This document shows, in pieces, positions 34,845 to 45,700 of a DNA stretch of 64,000 nucleotides. Each line of letters begins with the position of its first letter. Positions within the stretch are counted from its first letter, which is position 1. The stretch lies in contig NC_049983.1 of the NCBI RefSeq assembly GCF_000003815.2, positions 9,343,470 to 9,407,469 on the forward strand. Reading direction: 5' to 3'. This stretch comes from Branchiostoma floridae (lineage: Eukaryota > Chordata > Leptocardii > Amphioxiformes > Branchiostomatidae). The notes under the pieces were generated by a model, which did not search any database, was not told the origin of the DNA, and worked only from the letters and a program-made list of their open reading frames with translations. The translations under genes and the position numbers were made by a program.

Positions 34845-36486
34845 GTTAGTAGTAGATTGGTTTATTCATTCAATTCAACAAGAATGACAAATTAAAAGCG
34901 GTCTTGCAGCCCAAAGGGCTGAATTGCACTGCTTGACAGTCTTTTTGTATGTTATTTTACACAAAAATTATTATAGGATAAGCAAATGCGGAGTAAACAA
35001 ATTATTACAATTTAAAATGCAAAACAATAATACGCAACACCGTCGTTAAAAGTAAATTTGAGCTATTTACAACAACATCATACATTGATGGGCTATGTGT
35101 TGATCAAGCGTGCCATATATGGGACGGCGCTGTTTCTATATCGCTCTGTTCTACAATGAACCAAGTCCAAGTTGTTTGAGGAGCGGGTCTGTCTGCCACT
35201 AATACTCTGTCTGTCCGGTGGCAGGAGATGACGGTACTGGCTGGATGTTAGAAGGGACTTAGCAAACTTAAGTGTCAAGTTCTCACGCCTCTGGTGAAGT
35301 GAGGGTAGGCCAAGCTGTGAGCAGGCTTCAGCATAGCTGGTGTAGTTAGCTCCCAGGATTATCCGCACTGCTCTGCGTTGGATTCTCTCGAGTTTGTTGG
35401 ACAGGGATGTTGGCAGCCCGGGATGCCACACCGGTGCTGCATACTCGATGATCGGACGGACGTAGGTGGTGTACACGATCACAAGGTCTTCAATTCCGAT
35501 GTGGAAGTGTTTGAGTTTTCTGAGAAAGAACAAACGCTGACTGGATTTAGAGTACATGTAGTCCACGTGGGCATTCCACTTCAGGTTATACTGCATTAAG
35601 ACGCCAAGAATCTTCATGGTTTGAACCTGTCGTAGTTCGTTGTTGTTGATTTTGAGGGGCGGCAGTATGGATACTGATTTGCTGAACTTCACATGTAGAA
35701 CTTGGCATTTTCCAGGATGTAGTACCATACTGTTTTCACCAGACCATTTCTCTAGGTCAGAAAGGTCGTTTTGCAGGGACGAAGGTGTTACGGTGGGGTT
35801 TCTGATCTCTAACAGGTTTAAATCGTCCACAAATTTCCATCTTTTGGCTGAGATTTGACGCGCCGCACTGTTGATGTAAGCCACAAAAATCAGAGGCCCA
35901 AGAAGAGTTCCCTGGGGTAGGCCGCACGTTATGGTGGCACTGTCGGAGAGGGTTCCTTGATAGCGGACGACTTGGCGTCTCCCCGTGAGGAAGTCAATGA
36001 TCCACGACGTAAGAGACGGACGCAGACCCATCTCCATCAATCGGGTTACAGCGATGGTGTGGCTTACCCGATCGAACGCTTTGCTGTAGTCAGTAGATAC
36101 CAGTGAGCACAGGGTTCCCGGTTTGTCTGACGCCTTGTACAGATCGTTGGTTAAGTCCAGCAGGCAGTGCGTAGTCGACCTCCCTTTCAGGCATCCAAAC
36201 TGTTGGGGGTCGATCTGAGGTAGTATGTCAGACAGAGTCCACTGTGTGATGAATCCTTCAGCGATTTTGGCCAACAGGGAAGTCAATGATATTGGGCGAA
36301 GTTGATCGACAGAGGGCGGTTTTGTTTTGGGCACCGGCACCACGATCGCACTTTTCCACTCGTCAGGTACTTTCCCCTGTAGAAGAGACGAGTTGATGAC
36401 GTCAGAAAGTGGTCCACTCAGTTCATATGCAAATTCCCTGAGGAGTTTTCCCGGGATACCGTCCGGTCCAGCAGCTTTCCTGGTTT
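34845..36486 (-). mobile_element. CR1/L2-like non-LTR retrotransposon, 5'-truncated, intact partial reverse transcriptase
   Basis: Reverse transcriptase of a LINE that copies its RNA at the target site. The minus-strand frame is open from 36486 to the stop at 35093, about 464 codons. It enters in the fingers region (AGPDGIPGKLLREFAYEL), then VPVPKTKPPS, LRPISLTSLLAKIAEGF, STDYSKAFDRVSH, GLPQGTLLGPLIF, and the catalytic FVDDLNLLE (canonical [F/Y]xDD). A thumb region with YVRPIIEYAAPVWHPGL follows. The endonuclease domain is missing, so it is a dead 5'-truncated copy, although its frame has no stop. A 3' UTR with GCCCTTTGGGCTGCAAGAC runs to about 34845. The clade assignment is by eye. Confidence 0.85.
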
Positions 36487-36845
36487 TTACTTTCTGGTTC
36501 TACGGTCTAGGCAATCGTGGATATATCTGTCTACTTGTACACAGTGAGGGATATCGCCTCCCAGAATGTAGTTGAATTTATCTATCGAACAGAGAGTAGC
36601 AAATTCTTTAGAGCAAGTGGAAAGTAATGTGAACAGCTCTGTGCGTTTGTCATTATATCGTGAACAATCCATAACAAAGTGACGTTCGTCTTCGATCTTA
36701 TTTGAGCAGAATGGACAAAACCTCTGGTCACGGGGAATTTTAGTATATCTTCCGGCTTCTATATTTAGTTTGTGACTACAGATTCTTATCTTTGTAATTG
36801 CTCTACGAAGTTCAAAACTGTGTACATTCGAAAGATACTTTTTTG
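36487..36845 (-). mobile_element. second LINE, C-terminal coding remnant
   Basis: The minus-strand frame reads FELRRAITKIRICSHKLNIE, then a Cys/His zinc-knuckle-like segment (RFCPFCSNKIEDERHFVMDC), and ends DRRTRK with a stop at the junction with the LINE inserted downstream. This C-terminal block is common after LINE reverse transcriptases. Upstream reverse transcriptase sequence is not recognisable here. Confidence 0.6.
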
Positions 36846-37111
36846 TCCGTATCTTTCATTTAGCGTAGAATAAATGGAAAATTTTTAGTTATTCTGGATA
36901 GAAGAATTTCTTGTATGTATATATCCTGTAGACGGAGTCGTAATTGGTCGATTAGCATATCAACATGAAGGGGGCGTGGCCGCCACACACGCCTAGGACC
37001 CCCCTAGGCAGCATGAATTAATTTTAATTGTTGTTTTGCATGGTTTGACAACGATCCTATGTTTCTTCTTGTCAGTGATTAGATTAAGGTATGTTATATT
37101 GTCTATCTATA

Positions 37112-37312
37112 GGTAGCATCTCATTGCACTTAGGGCACCGGTGCGGCACTGCGGGGTTCGTTCACAGCGGCACTGTTGTGGTATTTTCGCCGACTTTTCT
37201 TTATAATTTGGATATTGCGTAATACGTAAAAATATAACAACAAAATACACAAAACGAAAGAAAATTCGTTCTTTATCTCTGAAATTCGTGTGTGCAGTGA
37301 GATACCAACCTA
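37112..37312. mobile_element. palindromic element family A, copy 4 with a deleted right arm
   Basis: The left arm has GGGCACCGGTGCGGCACTGCG; the centre has TCTTTATCTCTGAAATTCGT. The right arm is reduced to GTGCAGTGAGATACC, so the segment that would pair with GCGGGGTTCG is missing. Confidence 0.75.
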
Positions 37313-40234
37313 AGTAATAATTCAACTGGGAAGGTATGTTAAAACGCACTCAGAAAGTATAATTTTAGCATATTGGGTAACATGCATTGGCATAATACCG
37401 GCCATAAGGCATAATACCGGCCGATAAAAAATAATGCAATTTAAAGAGATCTACACATGCAACAATAGTTATTTCTGAGGTATGCACACTTCAGACATCC
37501 AGGTGTCCAATACATCATTTACAAAGCATCGATTACAATGCATTCGAAGACAACAAGGCGAAAAGTTTTCAGTATCTTTTTCGGGACAGGCAGCTCGTCG
37601 TGGGACGAACACACCGTCACATTCATTGCCAGATTTGTAGATAATAATCACATGTGCTCACGGCACAAGACGAACATGATTCAACAGCAATCTTGAATTT
37701 CTGTTGGTGACCTACAACTCATGTAAAAGTGCGAAGAACCGTATCGTTGCATAATAGCCCGGATCTACGACTGAATGGGCAAAATTGAACGTACGCAGCC
37801 ATTTTCCCGCCATTTTCATATCTACGCTAGCAGTAAAGTGTTACGTCACAGCGGTTGTGACAGGCAAAAGTTAACGGTGCACACACCAGTTCTTCCGCGA
37901 CAGGGTCCGAGCTAGTGCGCGAGAAAAAAGTGACGAAAGGCTTCCGAGGGCCCATGTTTGAGTTGACATTTCTCATTATTTCCTGCGAAATGACATTCAA
38001 CGGTTACATGGCTGAAAAGCGTAGGAAATGGTGTGTTTTCGGTGCAAATTGTGTTTTGGTCCGCGTCTTACTATCGGGATATTCCTACGCCTGAATGTGA
38101 TTAGGCTCGTGACCTAGATTGACCTCTGAAGCGCTGTGTTAAGCCCAGTTGTAATGCCGCGCGCCGTGGATGATTAAAAAAACTGTAGTACTAGAATTTT
38201 CTTTATAATTAGCTGGATTACTCGTTAGGTTTTGCTCTTTCTGACAGTAGCAGTCGTGTTTGCCGGGAAAATCATCTTCATGTTTTTCTTTCAATGCCAA
38301 AATGCCCGATTTTTTGCATTATTTTTTACATGAAAATAATGTTTTTTCCCTCTAATTTTTTAAAATCAGAGAAGTTGAAGGATCGAAACTTAGTTTGTCT
38401 TGTAGCTAAAGGAATATGCTTTCACCAGATATACAGTTATTTTGCTTCAGGATAATTCCCTGGTAGAGCTGGTCGCTAGACTTTAGGGTATGCCGCCTCC
38501 AATTGAAACCCCAAATAAACTGGTGTGTGCCCCCTTAAATGAAAATTCTTGACAGTATACGTCCGTTTTCTTATGACATTTTGTATGCTCATGCAGGTTT
38601 ATGTTTTATGCATTTAGTAACAGAAAATGAAGGAACATGGAGGATGTATAAAGGTACATAGCGACAGTTAATTGTGCCGTGTTTCTTCCGGCCGGTATTT
38701 TGTACCCCCTCTGAACCACGCGCCCGTTCGCCGTGTAATTCCGCGGCGTGTTACAAGTACAATATTACGCTTTTAGCAAGACAAGAGTGGCAGAAAAGTT
38801 ACACAGAAGAAGTGGCAAGGGTAAGCTATAACAGCAACATGTAACTGGAGAAAATGATGCGTTGACAATTTGTCAAATCAGTATGGCTAGAGAAATCGTC
38901 ATAAACGTGCCGGTATTATGATAATAGATGTTACATCCCCTACGGGTACATGTGCACTTATGATCTATAGTATAGGAATCCTGCTGTCTGGTCAGTTTGC
39001 TACAATACTGTTTTGGACAAGGCCATCACATCGCCTTTTATGCATTGTGACATGCCTGGAGGCACTCTCTCTAGCGCTTACTGAGCACGGCAAATTTCCA
39101 AGGCCAAGAAGATTACAGAATTGAAGGCGGCGTTTGTTGAGCAACATATTAAGAAGACGGTATATTGGGGGGTGGGTGGGTGGGGGTGTTAAGAAGTTTG
39201 AAAAAGCTTGTGTGGCCTTGACGGGATCGAGGATACCGATTGGTTGGTCTCTAACGTGGCCGACAAGTACAAGCCTTGATTTAGCTGCGGCTTTAACCGT
39301 GCAATACTCCGACTTTACCTGCCTTTAGATCCCTTGTGATTTGAGCCAAGTTCTCCGGAACACAATGAGTGTCAGGCTGTTTATCATTGTGTGTAAATTG
39401 ACGTGGTTTGTTTGTGAGTCGGCTATTCCATAATCAATGGACCCCCCCAACAAAAAAACTGCGTGACGGCAAGGCAAAAGTTAATGTGGTAACCCTTGAT
39501 TCTAGTGAAAGTCTTCTTCATTGCGTAAACTACAAGGGTTCTCTGACTTGCAAACATTGCGAGGGCACATTTCATGGCCTGATCTGACACAGCGACACTG
39601 TATCAATAGCAGTATGACTTCTGTGGTCAACTCACAAAGTAGACGTGATCGGAAAAAGACGATTGCATTCGGTGATGTCCTGAAATTCAGTGCTGCTAAG
39701 AAAAGACTACTCTCCCTACCTTACTCATACATGACTGAAGAGCATCGATACTTACCCTACAACTTTATCCACGAGGCATTGGTGACAGAAGAAGTACCTG
39801 CTCCTTCTGTTTATGTGTCCGCACGTCTCATCCGTTATTTGAGACAGCTAGAACCCATGTGGAGGGTCAGTTGAAGCAAAGAGAATTTTTCACAAAGTAT
39901 AAGAACCTCTTGCGATGACACAGCAGGCTAGCTGTAAGCGCACAAAATGGCCCCTGAAGGTCTTCTACTTACTTACGAGATCAACCAGTTGAACAACTTC
40001 ATGGCAGGGCTCTGGCCTTGAGTTCCCATTTGTCAACAATGTTGCCATTAATAAGTTGTTTTTTTTTTTCGTTCAGTGTCCCAGCCTCAAAAGGGTAAGT
40101 ATTGTCTTTTGGCTTGTCTGAATGTTTCCTCACTGCAGTTTTCTCAAATTGCCTTGATTCATTGTCGCACTTTGCAGAAGTGAACCGCATTTGATGCCAC
40201 CCAAGGCCCTATGTTCACAATCCCATGACCACCC

Positions 40235-40400
40235 TGGTCGGGTGTGCCGAAAGTGCGAAATGGAACGAATATTAATAGGAACGAAATGGAATGAAAAGGA
40301 ACGAAAAGAAACGAAATGGGAGGTACAGAAAGTGCAAAACGGAACGAGATAAACGACATTTAACGAAGTATGAAGCAAACTGAAATGAAATGAAATCATA
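40235..40400. repeat. purine-rich GGAACGAAA-type low-complexity tract
   Basis: Many imperfect copies of GGAACGAAATGGA-like words give strong purine asymmetry on the plus strand. Part reads as an open frame on minus, but this is a composition effect. Confidence 0.7.
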
Positions 40401-40725
40401 TCTCTGGAGACAAAAGATGCAGCAAAAAAAAAAAACACACACAAATATTCAGTGTTTGTATAGGGGTTGTTTGGGGTTTTATGATGGTGGATTTTTGGCG
40501 GGGTACGTGGTCAACGAAAGGACAAAGAATGACTAAAATAACAGTGCGAAATCATAGCTGCAAGCCGTTTTTCTGTTGCCTCTTGTGTCTCTTTTGACCG
40601 GTACTCCTGCACTTTTACCCTCTCGTGTACCCGTCGTGCCTCAGCAGCTTCTGATGTTGATTGCGCTATTTTCCCATCCTACAAGCAACTTTCTGTTTCC
40701 GTCTTGGTTCCACACTCCTCAGTGA

Positions 40726-40907
40726 TAGCCTGGGTACCATACGGGTAGTAGTTCGCTCCTGTGTTCGCTCTTGCAAGATTTGGACGATTCCAGACGTTAA
40801 CGTACGTGGTCAAGGATCTCAGCTGGAACAGCAGAGAAGCGACTGTATATAACGTTAATGTATAATTCACGCCGGAGCGAACTACATTTCGAATGGTGTC
40901 CAGGCTA
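40726..40907. mobile_element. TAGCCTGG-type foldback element, 182 bp
   Basis: Starts TAGCCTGGGTACCATACGGG and ends GTGTCCAGGCTA, with AGTAGTTCGCTCC/GGAGCGAACTAC inner arms. Right flank CACTCCTGA; left flank CACTCCTCAGTGA, which fits the same 9-bp duplication with four extra bases. The interior GGACGATTCCAGACGT recurs inverted in the copy at 62353. Confidence 0.75.
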
Positions 40908-41523
40908 CACTCCTGAACTTTGACAGAGGCATGGTTGACACTGTATTTCCCTCTTTGGCAGTAGTAAAGACTCAGGCAGTTCGACACACAATTATCCGAA
41001 GAGACCAAATGAAAATGAAATTATTGCAATTCCAAAACTAGCCGCCAATGGACCAAAACTAATGTAACTTCTTCCAGGGCAACACTTCAAAAATAATAGC
41101 AATCCACCATGAGGTATTTCACATAAGTTTACTTAAAAAATAAAAGTAAAACACCCTCTGAAGTACCATGGTCAGTTTGCAGCATGATACAGAGATGAAT
41201 AGAGATGTGCTCTGGTAATGATAGTTTTCTTTGTCAAAGAAATGGTAATCTTATTCTGTTATTAACACCGATACCACTATTAAAATGAATCAAATAATGT
41301 ATCACTTCACAAAGGAATAAAATTCTTTGTTGGTTATAGATGTTCAATGTAACTGTTATGTCAAGTTTTGTCGCTGTAGTTCTTGGTTAATGTAGGCCTT
41401 GTTTGTTCTTTCACATGCTAACATATAACTTAAACGTTACATTTGTAGTGTGCAGTGAATGCCATACAATGTATATAGAATTTACTTGCTCAATAGTCTA
41501 CAAAGTTTCGTGAAAAAGTTAAG

Positions 41524-41544
41524 TTCTTGTTGTTGTTGTTGTTG
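41524..41544. repeat. short (TTG)n microsatellite
   Basis: About six GTT units upstream of the C2-domain gene. Confidence 0.7.
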
Positions 41545-41680
41545 ATGTCCACGTCTTATATATTTCGCTAGACGTGAACGTGGTGCTGAGTGTCTCTTGG
41601 TACAGTAGATTTTGATGAAAAGTCTCTAGGTAAATTGTCCAGCGCTGGCGAGCCCAATGTTAGTATTTTGTTCCTATATC

Positions 41681-41749
41681 GCTAGGGGGCGCTGCTGTAC
41701 CGCGAAGATAATCACCTTGTTTCCAAGAGACGAGGAAGCTTTGACGTCA
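41681..41749 (+). promoter_or_regulatory. possible promoter-proximal sites (CTCF-like word and CRE)
   Basis: GCTAGGGGGCGCTG at 41681-41694 matches the core of known CTCF sites, and TGACGTCA at 41742-41749 is a full cAMP response element. They lie just upstream of a GTAAGA donor (after ACAACCAG near 41871) that could end an untranslated first exon of the C2-domain gene. Motif matches only. Confidence 0.3.
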
Positions 41750-42786
41750 GAGCAAGAGCGGGAGACGAGGACAGTTTCCTTCGTGAAATAACGAATGGAG
41801 ACACAAATCTTGAGTACCAGGGGCAGTATCGTGTAGTGTTCCATAGTGCAGAACGATCTATATACAACCAGGTAAGATCAGAGGTAACCTGAAGACTTTC
41901 TAGTGCTCGCAAGTGGCAATCTGTGCACTTGAAAAGAAAAAGAAAGATGGCGGCCAATGAAAACTTTCTTGTCAGTAGTTTATACAACTTGGACCCGGTG
42001 TTTGCAGACGGGTCAGAACTGTTACAGGTTTCTTCGGTACAGTTTTGTAAGTCCTGAACAGAATTGTATGGTCAGATTTGAGGTTAGAACCCGAATTTTA
42101 CCGTAAGATGGTCACAAAGTCGTTGAAACCTCGTGCAGGCATGCAGGCGTCGGTTGAACTGTTACACAAAAATTATCTGCAAGAGGAGTAGAGCTCAAGA
42201 TGGTACATTTCGATGGCCATGTTTACGCATGAACGTCAGACGGCGTAAAGTGGGTAGTAAAGTCGACTACTGTGTTGCGTAAAGATAGCCAGACTGTTTA
42301 AGACTAATTTGCTTTATATTTTCACATTTCCCCCCCCCCCCAATCCTGATCTCAAATTTCGCTTTCTTTTTCCTTTATTATTAATTGAACAGATCATGAT
42401 TTAAATCCTCTTGTCAGATTATGATTTAAGTCTTCTTCATACTTTATGTCTGCTCCTGAGTCAATGTCAGCAGCTTTCACCTTTGACATGCGTACGCTCA
42501 ACTGTGAGCATGCCTATACGAGCAATCGTGATGATGTCACGGTGACGTAGTGGTAGGCAAAAAGCAGGTGTTTGGCGAATGATTGATCTACATATTAACA
42601 CGTAATTTGGTCTGCTAATTGAAATATCAGTTTTTAATCCAATCTACTGGTGTCCAGGTAGGCACCAGTCGCCGAATACCCCGGATATAAACAACAACAG
42701 TCATGATTCACTTTCTTTTGTAATAACATTTTGATCTCTTTGTTCCAGATCTGTCGGCAGTACAGGTCCTTCTCTCACACTGCACC

Positions 42787-45700
42787 ATGGGTAATGGGGC
42801 ATCGGAGCCAGCGGTTGGTCAAAGGTCACCTGACAATGACACGAAGAACCCAGAAGTGATTGAGGGAATGGCTCGAGTCATGACGACGGCTAAAGAGCGA
42901 CGGACCGCGAATCGGAATGTCTTCACAAGGGAAGAGCAGGAGGAAGAAGAGGAAGAATACAATTATAAGGTTACTGTAAATGCATTTAAGTTCGCAGGGA
43001 CTTAATTTCGCGTAAGCGGGAAATTTGAGTGTTCGCGGTGGTTTCAAGTTCGCGGTAGTGCCATACACTGTAGTCACATACTGTAATGGAAAAATGTTCG
43101 AGGTGGTTTTAAGTTCGTGGTAAGACTGCCTCGCGAAAATCACAAACAGTATTTTGTCATGTAGCACTGGAGTTAAGTGACGTTCTTCCCAAACTTTTTC
43201 TTGTCAGGTTCTTTTTGTCTTGATGATTGTCCTATCAATTGTGTTGTGATAGCATTTATTGTGTTATTTTCAAAACTTAGGAGTCTTTATTAGCAATGTG
43301 TGTCTATTTGGCAAGAATGCTGTCCCAACCATGACTAAGTCTGTATGCCCCCTCATCCTAGTTCATGACTGATTTCCATACAGCCTCCTTTGTCCAATCT
43401 GTTGTGTTTCTAGGTTTTTGTTCGCAGCATAACTCAAGAACCTCTCTTTGGATTATTGTATTGGTATGTGGGCAGGTGTTGGGGAGACCAAGGTCAAAGT
43501 TGATTTTGGACCCCTGGTGTGTGACCTTGGTACTGCAGCAGAAATTCCTTTTTTTGTATCTTTTCGCTTCGATATGCTGTGGTCTTGATTTTTTGGTGGC
43601 AGATAGCTTGTGATGTAAGGAATATGTGGCATATGTTTGGGCCCCCCCCTAGTAGCTTGCTCTGGAACTGCAGGGGAGTTTTTTATTCCTGTTTTGTGTA
43701 CCTCCAGGAGAGTGTATCTTTTGACCTGAATGTGCTACATGGTCTTGATTTTTTGGTGGCAGATAGTTTGTGATGTAAGGAAGAAGTGGTGTATGTTTGG
43801 GCCCCCTAGTACCTTGCTCTGGAACTGCAGGGGAGTTTTTGATTTCTGTTTTGTGTTTGTCTCCAGGAGAGTGTATCTTTTGACCTGAACGTGCTGTGGT
43901 CTTGATTTTTTGGTGGCAGATAGCTTGTGATTTAAGGAATACATGGTGTGTGTTTGGGTCCCCTAGCAAGTTGCTCTGGAACTGCAGGGGAGTTTTTGAT
44001 TTCTGTTTTGTGTACCTCCAGGAGAGTGCAGTGATCCTGACCCAGCTGTTTAAGAAGATGGACCCTGCAGTGATGAAGAGTATCGGAGACGTGATGGGTG
44101 AACTGAAGGTGTCAATCAAGTACAAGTCCGACCAATCGCTGCTGCTGGTAAAGGTGGTAGGGGCACGAGACCTGTCGCCAAAGGACCTTCGGGGAAAAGT
44201 TGCCAATGCATTTGTGCAGGTGTGTGTGTTATTAAGCATTCTATGGATAGTTTTTAAATCAGTTTATTATGCATTTTGACAAACTGACTATAGCTAAACC
44301 AGTGCTGTCTCCAGGACCCGTCCCTCCGTCCCTGGACGGAAATTTACTCGTCGGGACGGAAAAAAAATTCACCCATTCCGTCCCAAAAAATCTTAGTATT
44401 ATGACATAAAAATGCAGTTTTGTTAGCTTAAAAAGGCAGATTCAATAACTAAAATAGGCTTCCGACTTCAAATTTAATCGACTTTTCCTTCACCACGCCT
44501 CCACTTTCCAAGCCGCGAAATAAACATTGTCTCATGCGGCCCCGACATACGGAGATGTGTGGAAATCAGAGATCGGCAAAACGTGCTATTCCCGTGGCGC
44601 AAGAGAAGGCGGGGCTGCGGCGTTATCTTACCTAACCACTGCTTTATTTTGCAATGCCGATTGGAATCATCTGGCCCTTATACGATTTAAAATCAACATT
44701 ACCGGGAAACTGCAATTCATTATGAACCTGACACGGCAGTTTAGAAATTATCTTTCTCTCTCGGCCGTCGTGTGTGTGTCGGACCGCGGAGGCCTCAGTA
44801 AACCGTCACACTGGTGATTTTCATAGTTCTACAAGACTACAACCATCGTGCAAACTGTAAACAGACCATATTCTCACCGTCTACGTCTACGATGTGACAA
44901 AGCCAGGGCCGATTCTTGCGAAATGTATCTTCAAAAGCACGTTTGTGCTTGGATTTGGGACCTAGTTCGCAGCGCCGTGTTCGTAAAGTTCCGCGCTTCT
45001 TCGTGATTGACATGGTGTTACCGCTTTGTCCGCGCCGCTGCTGGCTGTGATTGGTGCAAAGTTGATTGGATTTGTGGAATTATGACACACACCCTGTCAC
45101 AGGCGCTATATCAAAAGGCTGCCGCCAATGCTGCTACCATGGTAACAACACGTCCAGTTGCATTTTCCAACTCGCTGCTATTACAGCTTGCATACATATT
45201 TTTCGGCGGTATGTAACGCTGTTTTCACGGGGAAATGTCGGGAATCAAACTTGTATATCTTTTTTGCCGACCTTCCACTAAAATTATACGGAAGTTGCCC
45301 GCCGAAAAATGTAAGTAGGAGACTATTTTCACGGTCAGCCCGCTTCTTTTGACGGTTGACTGCCAACCCCATCGACATGCCCCCGCGTAGGTTGCCCCTT
45401 ACGGAAAGTCTAGCCGTGAGAACTATCTTTGTTCTGCGTAGTTTAATTGGGTTGAATTTTGGAATTCGGATTGACATTTATTTTATATCAGAAAATAACT
45501 ATCGGGAGACTGTTTCATCCTGTATATCACAGTATTCTTACCCAGCGCTATGAACATGATCGCTGTTGCCAATTTTTCTCCGATATTTGCAAATCTGTAC
45601 CCTTTGGACGGTACTGGACGATGAGCAGTAAGGTGATAATTTTGTCGAGAAATGCACATTTCTTGATGGTTAAAGAAACAACAACACAGCACCAGCAAAA

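Larger units (their letters stand above)
36846..41640. other. repeat-rich intergenic region, no gene recognised
   Basis: Holds a family A palindrome (37112-37312), a TAGCCTGG foldback (40726-40907) and a polypurine stretch (40235-40400). GGCATAATACCGGCC occurs twice near 37390-37420, and CCGGCCGGTATT recurs near 38692, suggesting another eroded element. A 117-codon plus frame at 39521-39874 resembles no family I know. No exon chain could be built. Confidence 0.45.

Noticed and set aside
39521-39874. 117-codon plus-strand frame
   Set aside because: Composition is protein-like in part, but I recognise no family and see no neighbouring exons; kept only as an unexplained region.
44527-44817. 96-codon frame inside the hAT-type element as a transposase
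   Set aside because: It lacks hAT dimerisation or BED-finger motifs and is too short.
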